In this document: positions 1 through 5,314 of the stretch, one piece after another | Layout: every line of letters starts with the position of its first letter | How positions within the stretch are numbered: position 1 is the stretch's first letter | Assembly: GCA_045589735.1 (NCBI GenBank) | Contig: JAZNPQ010000062.1 | Span: 1 to 5,713 of the forward strand | Direction: 5' to 3' | Origin: RGIG3994 sp045589735 | GTDB taxonomy: Bacteria; Bacillota; Clostridia; Oscillospirales; CAG-272 | Length of the DNA: 5,713 nt | Notes under the pieces: generated by a model | Databases searched by the model: none | What the model was told of the DNA's origin: nothing | What the model saw: the letters and a program-made list of their open reading frames with translations, nothing else | Translations under genes and position numbers: made by a program

Positions 1-73
1 AGGATACATGGTCAAGTACATCGGTATTTAATGATAAATCATATATGCTTAAATAATTAAGCATATGCATAGT

Positions 74-110
74 AGAGGATGGACTTAGGTTCATCCTCTT
101 ATCGTTTTTT
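74..110 (+). terminator. Probable rho-independent terminator
   Basis: AGAGGATGGAC (74-84) pairs with GTTCATCCTCT (89-99) in an 11-bp stem containing one G-U pair and closed by a TTAG loop. A run of six T follows at 105-110. The T-run begins five bases after the stem, so termination may be weak. The opposite strand has no T-run, so it would act on transcription entering from the left edge. Confidence 0.55.
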
Positions 111-127
111 ACGGATTGAGTAATAAG

Positions 128-178
128 AGCCGTTTGTGTGACGTGAGACCCAGGGTAGGTCGAGCCACACAAACGGCT
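128..178. repeat. Perfect 13-bp stem-loop with a 25-nt structured loop
   Basis: AGCCGTTTGTGTG (128-140) is exactly complementary to CACACAAACGGCT (166-178). The 25-nt loop contains the palindrome ACCC-A-GGGT (148-156), or alternatively GACC/GGTC (147-150/158-161). It is not a canonical terminator in either direction: on plus it is followed by TT and then a run of A, and on minus there is no T-run after the stem. It could be the 3' domain of a small RNA, an mRNA 3'-end stabiliser for the minus-strand gene ending at 226, or a protein-binding dyad. Confidence 0.6.
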
Positions 179-225
179 TTAAAAAAATTATGAAATTTGA
201 AGAAATCCTAAGAATTTCAACATGA

Positions 226-615
226 TCAACAAAAAAGCAACAGTACGAGACAAAGAAGAAGATCTGTGCAGTCCTCGTTTCCCGACGTTATAAGTATGAG
301 AGCGAGAATGAGCAGCTCTTCGTTGCCGATACCGTGAGGAAAAAGCTTGCCGCCAAGAAAGGGAAGAGACGGCTTTTGAGAATGTATCGGCGGCAAAATA
401 GGCGGTCTCTCCTTTTCGCATTCGCTCTCGCATTGTTTTCCGTCGCATATCGGACATTCCCGTTCTGCTTCGCATGGCTTCGGCGGCTCCGGAATTTCAC
501 GGCACTCTGCCTCGGTCGGAGGCTTTTCTTCATAAGGTATACGGTAAAACGCATTTCCCGAATAGTTTTGAGGAACTATAGGCGGGCGGCGTCTGCCGTG
601 GGATCTGTTGTACAT
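226..615 (-). CDS. Small Cys/Pro-rich protein with hydrophobic C-terminus, function unknown
   Basis: This 129-residue protein is of unknown function. I chose the ATG at 613-615 because GGAG lies just upstream at a good distance (GGAGATTTTTATG); the reading frame stays open further upstream to 729 but that stretch has no such site and covers a hairpin. Residues 1-30 are basic and Arg/Tyr-rich. Residues 31-82 are rich in Pro, Glu and Cys, with cysteines at 38, 48, 54, 57, 62 and 66, including a CPIC pair. Residues 96-129 hold two leucine/isoleucine-rich stretches (about 101-110 and 119-129) separated by acidic GNED, and end in Cys. No signal peptide is visible. The C-terminal pattern resembles small clostridial proteins I recall as uncharacterised. 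It may be a membrane-associated or coat-like protein and the Cys cluster could bind metal, but both are inference. It is the last of three minus-strand genes, 131 nt after its neighbour. Confidence 0.7.
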   Translation of the reverse strand: MYNRSHGRRRPPIVPQNYSGNAFYRIPYEEKPPTEAECREIPEPPKPCEAERECPICDGKQCESECEKERPPILPPIHSQKPSLPFLGGKLFPHGIGNEELLILALILITSGNEDCTDLLLCLVLLLFC

Positions 616-628
616 AAAAATCTCCATT

Positions 629-647
629 CCGCCGCTATCAGCGGCGG
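629..647 (-). promoter_or_regulatory. 5'-leader hairpin just upstream of the RBS
   Basis: CCGCCGCT (629-636) and AGCGGCGG (640-647) form a perfect, GC-only-but-one 8-bp stem with a 3-nt loop. In the minus-strand transcript the stem ends only a few bases before the GGAG of the gene starting at 615. No T-run follows, so it is not a terminator. It may stabilise the mRNA 5' region or influence ribosome access. Confidence 0.5.
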
Positions 648-683
648 CACAAAAAATTATAAAAATTAAAAATGCTTGAATTT

Positions 684-735
684 GGTAGCGTGACAATTGA
701 ATTTCACACACAGTATTATAATCTTTCACGCTAAC
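684..735. repeat. Inverted repeat flanking a -10-like TATAAT (minus strand)
   Basis: TAGCGTGA (686-693) is repeated in inverted form as TCACGCTA (726-733), and the match extends to GG/CC at the outside with a one-base bulge. On the minus strand the 32-nt interior contains TATAAT (720 down to 715), in the right place to be a -10 element for the gene starting at 615. No good -35 is visible: the hexamer 17 nt upstream is TATTCG. The dyad could be an operator or a long-loop structure after the gene ending at 747. Confidence 0.4.
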
Positions 736-746
736 CTCGAATATCG

Positions 747-1124
747 TTATTTTTTACCCTCAAACGACTTAAGAAGGTCTCCTATCTGACCGAACTCGAG
801 CATTCGGTCGATAACCGTGCGGCGTTCGGGGGATAGATAGGGACGCAGGGCGCACAAAAGCTCGTGATGATTTGGTCTTCCGTCCTTGTGCGTCTTTTGC
901 CCCTGCGTCAGCATTGGCAAAAGAGCGTTTAACGCAGACGGGTCGAATGACGGCGCGGAAACGGGAGCGGACGCTTCGGCTTCGGCGCTTTCGGAGCTTA
1001 CGCTCGGCACAGCCCCCGTCATACCCGAAATAGCGTTTACCGCGTTTTTTACAAGGTCGGGGTTCTTTGATAGCATATCCATAATGCCCGAAAGGTCGGG
1101 CATTTTTACATCGTTATCTGCCAT
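747..1124 (-). CDS. Conserved-type small clostridial hypothetical protein
   Basis: This 125-residue protein is of unknown function. The N-terminal part (about 6-36) looks helical (MPDLSGIMDMLSKNPDLVKN, then a short Ala/Gly/Met stretch). A linker at about 40-60 is rich in Ser, Ala, Glu and Pro. The C-terminal part (about 61-125) carries a Leu/Met-rich helix (LNALLPML) and then HHELLCALRPYLSPERRTVIDRML. I recall the ALRPYLSPERR pattern from uncharacterised Oscillospiraceae proteins, next to a gene like the one upstream here. There is no signal peptide or membrane segment, so it is probably cytosolic. It begins only 4 nt after the stop of the upstream gene and has just a weak AAAG in front, so translation is probably coupled to that gene. 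Confidence 0.8.
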   Translation of the reverse strand: MADNDVKMPDLSGIMDMLSKNPDLVKNAVNAISGMTGAVPSVSSESAEAEASAPVSAPSFDPSALNALLPMLTQGQKTHKDGRPNHHELLCALRPYLSPERRTVIDRMLEFGQIGDLLKSFEGKK

Positions 1125-1128
1125 ATCT

Positions 1129-1350
1129 TTATTTTTTGGAACGGTTTTGGTTTATCTGACGCTGAGCCTCGCGAAGATCGTCGTCAGTCAGCTCGGATAG
1201 CCTTTTCCTTACCGACGAAATATCGCCGCTGTCGAGTCCGAAATAAGAGGTGTCGATACCCATATTTACCGCGACCTTGCTGACTATATACCTAAGCTGC
1301 GCGTCATCAAGTGCTAAAAGAGTTTTCACCGCGTTTTTATCAAGCTGCAT
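1129..1350 (-). CDS. Small hypothetical protein, first gene of a two-gene unit
   Basis: This 73-residue, highly charged and apparently all-helical soluble protein has no recognised domain. The sequence runs from an N-terminal helix (AVKTLLALDDAQLRYIVSKV, residues 7-26) through a middle segment with DTSYFGLDSGD to a C-terminal helix (LSELTDDDLREAQRQI). The overall plan resembles short clostridial proteins that I recall being encoded beside the kind of gene found immediately downstream. A strong ribosome binding site, GGAGGT, sits 7 nt before the ATG, so the start is secure. The 4-nt spacing to the next gene indicates one transcript and suggests that the two products act together, possibly physically. 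The function is unknown. Confidence 0.8.
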   Translation of the reverse strand: MQLDKNAVKTLLALDDAQLRYIVSKVAVNMGIDTSYFGLDSGDISSVRKRLSELTDDDLREAQRQINQNRSKK

Positions 1351-1365
1351 AAAAAATACCTCCGT

Positions 1366-1391
1366 TATTGGCTTTTCCTTCTATGCCAATA
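1366..1391 (-). promoter_or_regulatory. Leader hairpin abutting the Shine-Dalgarno of the two-gene unit
   Basis: TATTGGC (1366-1372) and GCCAATA (1385-1391) form a perfect 7-bp stem with a 12-nt loop. In the minus-strand mRNA it ends three bases before the GGAGGT of the gene starting at 1350. The loop itself contains AAGGA. It could modulate ribosome access. No T-run follows. Confidence 0.4.
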
Positions 1392-1431
1392 TATGCATAA
1401 AAAAATATATTGTGAATTTATATAAAATTGA

Positions 1432-1460
1432 TAGACAAAATTCGAGTTTCGTGATATAAT
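1432..1460 (+). promoter_or_regulatory. Sigma-A promoter for the phosphoesterase gene
   Basis: TAGACA (1432-1437, 5/6 match to the -35 consensus) is followed after exactly 17 nt by TATAAT (1455-1460). TG one base upstream of the -10 makes an extended -10, TGATATAAT. Transcription should begin near 1467, giving a leader of about 30 nt before the TTG start at 1497. Confidence 0.85.
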
Positions 1461-1496
1461 TTTATTATACGAAGATATTTTGCTCGGAGGCGCGTT

Positions 1497-1997
1497 TTGA
1501 ATATACTTGTTTTTTCGGATTCTCACGGGAATGGCGACCGTATTGAAGAGGTCGTTCGACGTCAGATAACGCCACCCGACGCTATATTTTTTCTCGGAGA
1601 CGGACTTCGCGACCTTGCGTGGTGTGACCTTGGCGGCTCTCGGCTTTATTCGGTTCGCGGCAACTGTGATTTTTATTCGACGGACGACACAAAAGACGAA
1701 ATACTTACCGAGCTTGGCGGCATAAGGATATTTGCGGCGCATGGGCATAAATATTCGGTGAAGAGCGGATACCTTGGCATGGCGGCAAAAGCGGCGTCGC
1801 TCGGCGCGGACATTATGCTGTTCGGGCATACTCACGAGCCTATGTGTTACACTTTTAACGTGGGTGACACGGTTCTTAATATTAAGCTGACAAAAAAGCT
1901 CTTCGTAATGAATCCCGGAAGTATCGGGCAGGGGAAGTCCTTTGGTAATATAACTGTAAGGAACGGTATAATACTTCTGTCTCTTGCCGATATGTGA
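1497..1997 (+). CDS. YfcE/MJ0936-family metallophosphoesterase
   Basis: This 166-residue calcineurin-like phosphodiesterase of the YfcE/YsnB/MJ0936 type has the usual family length. All signature motifs are present: DSH (D8, H10), GDG (D35), GNCD (N56), the AAHGH histidines (H82, H84), GHTH (H111, H113) and NPGS (139-142). D8, H10, D35, N56, H82, H111 and H113 should hold the two catalytic metal ions. Characterised relatives hydrolyse phosphodiester substrates such as bis-p-nitrophenyl phosphate in vitro; the physiological substrate is unsettled. It should be cytosolic. The start is TTG, fixed by GGAGG (1486-1490) six bases upstream and by MNILVFSDSH at the N-terminus. It is a single-gene unit with its own promoter and terminator, convergent with spoVG. 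In many Bacillota such genes sit beside rdgB/rph, which is not the case here. Confidence 0.95.
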   Translation: MNILVFSDSHGNGDRIEEVVRRQITPPDAIFFLGDGLRDLAWCDLGGSRLYSVRGNCDFYSTDDTKDEILTELGGIRIFAAHGHKYSVKSGYLGMAAKAASLGADIMLFGHTHEPMCYTFNVGDTVLNIKLTKKLFVMNPGSIGQGKSFGNITVRNGIILLSLADM

Positions 1998-2002
1998 AAT
2001 AA

Positions 2003-2030
2003 AAAAGAGAACCCCGAAGAGTTCTCTTTT
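2003..2030. terminator. Shared bidirectional rho-independent terminator
   Basis: AAAAGAGAAC (2003-2012) and GTTCTCTTTT (2021-2030) form a perfect 10-bp stem with an 8-nt loop. T-runs leave the stem in both directions: TTTT on plus and TTTTTTATTT on minus. It lies between the ends of the converging phosphoesterase gene (1997) and spoVG (2036) and should stop both transcripts. Confidence 0.9.
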
Positions 2031-2035
2031 GGCGG

Positions 2036-2341
2036 TCAGATTTCCTGAGTGACGGTCTCGTCAGCTTCCACGGCATTTGCCTGAGCTTCAAGCTCGGTCT
2101 CATATGCCGCGATAACGGCAGCTTCAAGCTGACTTCTGAACTGAGCGTTGATGGGATGTACTATGTCACGGTAGGTATCGTCGGGATTCTTGCGGCTCGG
2201 CATAACGATAAAGAACTTATCGCGCGCATTGATGACCTTAATGTCGTGAACGGCGAGCTGTCCGTCGAAGGTTACCGAAACGATTGCTTTCATAGGACCT
2301 TCATCAAAAAGTTTTCTGACTTTGATATCTGTGATCTGCAT
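2036..2341 (-). CDS. spoVG: SpoVG, RNA/DNA-binding global regulator
   Basis: This 101-residue SpoVG protein carries the family's conserved core: VHDIKVI (31-37), MPSRK (47-51) and YRDIVHPI (57-64), followed by the C-terminal helix with FRSQLEAAVIAAY (68-80). It is a little longer than usual (family about 85-97) because of an acidic Ala/Glu/Thr tail at 82-101. SpoVG is a small nucleic-acid-binding protein; in Bacillus it affects septation during sporulation, and in Staphylococcus and Listeria it affects capsule, virulence and cell-wall-related traits. Its presence therefore does not by itself prove sporulation. AGGAG lies 7 nt before the ATG. It is monocistronic here and divergent from murC; I recall murC-purR-spoVG-glmU neighbourhoods in Clostridium, of which only the spoVG/murC adjacency remains here. 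Confidence 0.97.
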   Translation of the reverse strand: MQITDIKVRKLFDEGPMKAIVSVTFDGQLAVHDIKVINARDKFFIVMPSRKNPDDTYRDIVHPINAQFRSQLEAAVIAAYETELEAQANAVEADETVTQEI

Positions 2342-2381
2342 TTTTTAACTCCTTTTGCACTTTACTTATAATGTTATATTT

Positions 2382-2412
2382 ATTATAGATGCCTATTTTG
2401 ACAGTTATTCAA
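2382..2412 (-). promoter_or_regulatory. Candidate spoVG promoter
   Basis: On the minus strand TATAAT (2387 down to 2382) lies about 40 nt upstream of the spoVG start codon. The best -35-like hexamer is TTGAAT (2412 down to 2407), but the spacer is 19 nt, longer than optimal. A leader of about 30-35 nt would result. The -10 is good and the -35 is doubtful. Confidence 0.4.
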
Positions 2413-2460
2413 CGGTAATGCGTTTTTTTTGTGATGATACGCGATTTTTTTGTCAAAATA
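2394..2460. repeat. 10-bp inverted repeat in the spoVG-murC divergent region
   Basis: TATTTTGACA (2394-2403) and TGTCAAAATA (2451-2460) are perfect reverse complements separated by 47 nt. Each arm contains a consensus TTGACA hexamer, one facing murC and one facing spoVG. Neither has a matching -10 at 16-18 nt, so these may be operator half-sites rather than -35 elements. The 168-nt gap between the two start codons holds no gene, and no convincing murC promoter could be placed in it. Confidence 0.5.
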
Positions 2461-2509
2461 TGGGACGGTATTCATTAATCTCGCTATTTCAGAGGGGAAA
2501 TAAGTTTTT

Positions 2510-3901
2510 ATGGCTATAGAAAACACACATTTCGGTTCGGATAAAATAAATTCGATATTAAAAAAGAGCAGAAAGATATTTTTTATAGGTATAGGTGGCG
2601 TCAGTATGTCGTCTCTTGCGCACATAACTGCTCGCGGAGGTTTTGAGGTAGCTGGCTCTGACCGAAACGAAACGGCTATAACAAAAAAACTGACTGACGC
2701 CGGCATAAAGGTCTTAAAAGGGCACAGCGCGGAGAACGTAAGGGACGCCGATGCGGTGGTTTATACGGTTGCAATAGGCGCAGATAACCCAGAATACACA
2801 GAAGCGAAAAGGCTTGGTATTCCTTGTATTTCGAGAGCTGATTACCTCGGAGCTGTTATGACGTCGTGGGAAAACCGTGTGGGTATTGCGGGCATGCACG
2901 GAAAAAGCACCTGTACGGGAATGTGCGCCTCAGTTTATATGAAGGGAGCAGACCCAACCGTAATGTCGGGCGCGGAATTTCCCGAAATGGGCGGATTTTA
3001 CCGTATAGGAAACGACAAACATTTTATATTCGAGGCGTGTGAATATATGGATTCCTTCCTCGATTTCAGTCCGACGACTGCGGTAATACTTAATATAGAG
3101 CCCGAGCATCTCGATTATTTTTCGGACCTTACCGCGATACAGGCTTCGTTTGCGAAATTCGCTGCATTGACAGGCGAGTCGGGTCGTTTGATATATAACG
3201 TACATGACACCAATATCACACCTGTGCTGTCGGGATATAAGGGAGATAAGATAGGATTCGGAATTGAGTGCGACGCCGAATTTTCCGCAAGAAATTTAGG
3301 AGAGAAAAACGGCAGACCGATATTTGATATTTACAGAAAAGGTGAATTTGTCTGTCATATCGAGCTTAAGGTTCCTGGAAAGCATAATATAATGAACGCG
3401 ATGGCGGCGGCAAGCGTTGCGCTGCTTGACGGTATTTCACCCGAAGCGGTTGAGTCGGGTCTTAATTCTTTCGGCGGAATCAAACGCCGAATGGAGTATA
3501 AGGGGATACTGAACGGAGCAGAGCTGTACGACGATTACGGACACCACCCGACAGAGCTTAAGAGTACCATATCGGGCGCGAAACGGATCGCGGGAGGCAA
3601 AAAGCTCGTGGTAGCGTTTCAGCCTCATACGTATAGCAGAACCAAAGCGCTGTTTGACGATTTCACTCACGCCTTTGACGACGCCGGTACGGTGCTTCTA
3701 GCCCCGATATACGCAGCGCGCGAGACCGATGATCTCGGTGTAAGCTCGGAAAAGCTTGCGGAGGCGATGGGAAGCAAAGCGAAAGCCGCAAGGAGTCTTA
3801 ACGAGCTTGCCGAAATGCTCGTAAAAGAGACCGACGAAAACACGCTCGCTCTTGTTATGGGGGCGGGTAACATAGATGAAATATTTGATATTATAATTTA
3901 A
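2510..3901 (+). CDS. murC: UDP-N-acetylmuramate--L-alanine ligase (MurC)
   Basis: MurC adds L-alanine to UDP-MurNAc with ATP, the first amino acid step of peptidoglycan precursor synthesis in the cytosol. The 463-residue length is normal and the three Mur-ligase domains are complete. The N-terminal domain has FIGIGGVSMSSLA (25-37). The central ATPase domain has the P-loop AGMHGKST (127-134), the acidic EACEY (175-179) and NIEPEHLDYF (195-204 region). The C-terminal domain follows PGKHNIMNAMAA (289-300) and FGGIKRRME (321-329), with YDDYGHHPTE (340-349) and FQPHTYSRT (370-378), which are MurC hallmarks. The P-loop has Met129 where GTHGK is usual. The ATG at 2510 follows a purine-rich AGAGGGG (2491-2497) at a rather long 12 nt. 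It is first in an operon with a YerC-like regulator and a methyltransferase, outside any division/cell-wall cluster. Confidence 0.97.
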   Translation: MAIENTHFGSDKINSILKKSRKIFFIGIGGVSMSSLAHITARGGFEVAGSDRNETAITKKLTDAGIKVLKGHSAENVRDADAVVYTVAIGADNPEYTEAKRLGIPCISRADYLGAVMTSWENRVGIAGMHGKSTCTGMCASVYMKGADPTVMSGAEFPEMGGFYRIGNDKHFIFEACEYMDSFLDFSPTTAVILNIEPEHLDYFSDLTAIQASFAKFAALTGESGRLIYNVHDTNITPVLSGYKGDKIGFGIECDAEFSARNLGEKNGRPIFDIYRKGEFVCHIELKVPGKHNIMNAMAAASVALLDGISPEAVESGLNSFGGIKRRMEYKGILNGAELYDDYGHHPTELKSTISGAKRIAGGKKLVVAFQPHTYSRTKALFDDFTHAFDDAGTVLLAPIYAARETDDLGVSSEKLAEAMGSKAKAARSLNELAEMLVKETDENTLALVMGAGNIDEIFDIII

Positions 3902-3913
3902 GGAGAAATAAAA

Positions 3914-4222
3914 ATGCAAAGCAAAATAAGAGACGAAAAAATCGACTACCTTTTTAAAGCGATATTGACACTTGAAAATCTGGACGATTGCTATGCCTTT
4001 TTTGAGGATCTTTGCACGATCTCGGAAATTCAGGAAATGTCACGCAGAATACTTGCGGCTAAAATGCTTAAGGACGACTTTATTTATTCCGAAATAGCAG
4101 CAAGAACAGGACTTTCCACAGCCACCATCAGCCGAGTAAACCGTTGCCTTAAGTACGGAAGCGACGGATATCTCAAGGCTATCGAAGCGGTTGAGCTTAA
4201 AGAGAGACGTAATAAACAATGA
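3914..4222 (+). CDS. YerC/YecD-type TrpR-family regulator
   Basis: This 102-residue protein matches the YerC/YecD branch of the TrpR-like repressors in length and layout. The N-terminal helical half (1-55) includes ILTLENLDDCYAFFEDLCTISEIQEMSRR, quoted here only as positions 17-45, typical of the dimer-forming part. A helix-turn-helix lies at about 57-80 (YSEIAARTGLSTATISRVNR is its core). The family is related to the tryptophan repressor, but the ligand and targets of YerC-type members are unclear; control of tryptophan genes should not be assumed. AAGGAG overlaps the murC stop codon and lies 8 nt before the ATG, so it is co-transcribed with murC. Its own stop overlaps the next start (ATGA). 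It may autoregulate this operon, which is inference. Confidence 0.93.
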   Translation: MQSKIRDEKIDYLFKAILTLENLDDCYAFFEDLCTISEIQEMSRRILAAKMLKDDFIYSEIAARTGLSTATISRVNRCLKYGSDGYLKAIEAVELKERRNKQ

Positions 4223-4971
4223 GCGGATACGCAGCGCTCGCAAGAGTTTACGATAAGCTTAACGCAGAGCTTGATTATGTTTCGTGGGCAGACGGTATAG
4301 AGGCTGTTTTTGACAGGTATCTTGAAAAGCGCCCCGAAATTGTACTTGACCTTGCCTGCGGAACGGGAAGAATGACCTTTGAGCTTTCACATCGCGGGTA
4401 CGATATGATAGGTGTTGACTTAAGTGCCGAAATGCTTATGCGCGCAAGGGCAAACCAGACCGACGAGAATATTTTGTGGCTCATGCAGGATATGCGTAGC
4501 TTTGAGCTGTATGGGAGCGTTGGAGCTGTCGTGTGCTGTCTTGACGGTGTAAATCACCTGACGGGTAGCGGAGACCTCGAGCGTTGCTTTGCCACGGTCA
4601 ATAATTATCTTGACTGGGGCGGACTTTTTCTGTTTGACGTAAATTCACCGTATAAATTTGAACACGAGTTCGGAGATAATGCGTATATTCTTGAGGACGA
4701 GGGCATATACTGCGGATGGCAGAACGAGTATAATAAGAAAAACGGTATATGTAAATTTTATCTTAGCGTGTTTGAAGAGGATGAAAACGGAAGCTACAGA
4801 CGCTATGATGAAATACAGAAAGAGAAGTGCTACAGCGAAAACACCTTAAGACGTACGCTTGAAAAGACGGGATTTGAGGTGATAGGAGTGTTCGGAGGAC
4901 ACAATATGAGCGAAAAAACGCCCGAAACAAAGCGTTTTTACGTGGTTGCAAAAAAAATCAAAAAAAAATAA
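4219..4971 (+). CDS. Class I SAM-dependent methyltransferase (YqeM-like)
   Basis: This 250-residue protein carries a Rossmann-type methyltransferase domain. Motif I is LDLACGTGRMT (43-53), the SAM-ribose acidic residue is in IGVDLSAEML (D67), the adenine-side motif is MQDMRSF (89-95), and CCLDGVNHL (106-114) follows strand 4. The N-terminal YDKLNAELDYVSWADGI (11-27) resembles the YxxLM-DxxYxxWA opening of YqeM-type proteins. The domain continues to FYVVAKK near the C-terminus, which ends in a basic KKIKKK tail. The substrate cannot be deduced; small-molecule and tRNA methylation are both possible. Its ATG shares four bases with the regulator's stop, and only a weak AGAGAG (4201-4206) stands upstream, so translation is probably coupled. 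No GC-rich terminator follows: only an A8/T8 stretch (4961-4979) precedes the tRNA promoter, so some read-through into the tRNAs is possible. Confidence 0.92.
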   Translation: MSGYAALARVYDKLNAELDYVSWADGIEAVFDRYLEKRPEIVLDLACGTGRMTFELSHRGYDMIGVDLSAEMLMRARANQTDENILWLMQDMRSFELYGSVGAVVCCLDGVNHLTGSGDLERCFATVNNYLDWGGLFLFDVNSPYKFEHEFGDNAYILEDEGIYCGWQNEYNKKNGICKFYLSVFEEDENGSYRRYDEIQKEKCYSENTLRRTLEKTGFEVIGVFGGHNMSEKTPETKRFYVVAKKIKKK

Positions 4972-4989
4972 TTTTTTTTCAAAAAAGTG

Positions 4990-5018
4990 TTGACAAAAAA
5001 GAAGTGGTATGATATAAT
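4990..5018 (+). promoter_or_regulatory. Consensus sigma-A promoter of the tRNA operon
   Basis: TTGACA (4990-4995) and TATAAT (5013-5018) match the consensus perfectly at exactly 17-nt spacing, and TG at 5010-5011 gives an extended -10. A- and T-runs upstream (4961-4986) resemble an UP element. Transcription should start near 5025, about 25 nt before the first tRNA. This strength fits stable RNA expression. Confidence 0.95.
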
Positions 5019-5050
5019 ACATACCGTTGCCGATAAAGGTCAACAAAAAA

Positions 5051-5126
5051 GGGAGCATAGCTCAGCTGGGAGAGCACCTGCCTTACAAGCAGGGGGTCAT
5101 AGGTTCGAGCCCTGTTGTTCCCACCA
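5051..5126 (+). tRNA. tRNA-Val (UAC)
   Basis: The full cloverleaf is present: acceptor GGGAGCA/TGTTCCC, D-stem GCTC/GAGC, anticodon stem CCTGC/GCAGG around loop CTTACAA (anticodon TAC), and T-stem ATAGG/CCTGT with TTCGAGC. Discriminator A and CCA are encoded. It is the first gene of the tRNA operon. Confidence 0.97.
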
Positions 5127-5131
5127 TTTAC

Positions 5132-5208
5132 GGCCCGGTAGTTCAGTTGGTTAGAACGCTAGCCTGTCACGCTAGAGGTCAGGGGTTCGAGTCCCCTTCG
5201 GGTCGCCA
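5132..5208 (+). tRNA. tRNA-Asp (GUC)
   Basis: The acceptor GGCCCGG pairs with TCGGGTC (two G-U pairs), the D-stem is GTTC/GAAC, and the anticodon stem CTAGC/GCTAG encloses CTGTCAC (anticodon GTC at 5166-5168). The T-stem is AGGGG/CCCCT. Discriminator G, as expected for tRNA-Asp, is followed by encoded CCA. It lies 5 nt after tRNA-Val. The 27-nt spacer to tRNA-Phe holds a small 5-bp hairpin (CAGCA/TGCTG, 5217-5231). Confidence 0.97.
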
Positions 5209-5235
5209 TTTTTATGCAGCATCCCTTGCTGTTAC

Positions 5236-5311
5236 GCCTCTGTAGCTCAGTTGGTAGAGCAGGGGACTGAAAATCCCCGTGTCGTTGGTTCGATTCCGAC
5301 CGGAGGCACCA
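5236..5311 (+). tRNA. tRNA-Phe (GAA)
   Basis: The acceptor GCCTCTG pairs with CGGAGGC, the D-stem is GCTC/GAGC, and the anticodon stem GGGGA/TCCCC encloses CTGAAAA (anticodon GAA at 5269-5271). The T-stem is GTTGG/CCGAC. Discriminator A and CCA are encoded. Confidence 0.97.
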
Positions 5312-5314
5312 TAC

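Larger units (their letters stand above)
1..225. other. Left-edge region without a confident gene
   Basis: No coding region can be assigned with confidence. Reading the plus strand from position 3 gives a short open tail ending DKSYMLK and a TAA at 54-56. It could be the C-terminus of a gene entering from the left, but the other two frames also stay open until stops at 29-31 and 58-60, so the frame cannot be decided. An AT-rich perfect palindrome lies at 43-52/57-66 (ATATGCTTAA, 4-nt loop). A terminator-like hairpin (74-110) and a longer stem-loop (128-178), listed separately, follow. The rest (179-225) is AT-rich with nothing recognisable. Confidence 0.5.

Noticed and set aside
334..669. Plus-strand reading frame opposite the Cys-rich gene
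   Set aside because: It is a shadow frame with Arg/Phe-rich composition typical of the complement of a real gene, and no ribosome binding site was seen.
701..707. An extra ATTTCAC copy as an outlying part of the hairpin array
   Set aside because: A single 7-mer is expected about once by chance in a window this size on two strands, and no array-type hairpins flank it.
616..729. A longer N-terminus for the Cys-rich gene, starting at 729
   Set aside because: The extension runs through an inverted repeat and a GC hairpin and lacks a ribosome binding site, while the ATG at 615 has a well-placed GGAG.
1365..1835. Minus-strand reading frame of 156 residues opposite the phosphoesterase
   Set aside because: It overlaps a gene with complete catalytic motifs and its own promoter, and its translation is low-complexity and unlike any known protein.
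2403..2445. Sigma-H promoter for spoVG as in Bacillus
   Set aside because: GTTGAATAA fits the -10 form, but the required AGGA-type -35 is absent at the right distance.
4961..4979. Terminator of the methyltransferase gene
   Set aside because: The A8/T8 stretch can pair only through A-T and has no GC stem, so it is not a convincing terminator; it fits better as AT-rich DNA upstream of the tRNA promoter.
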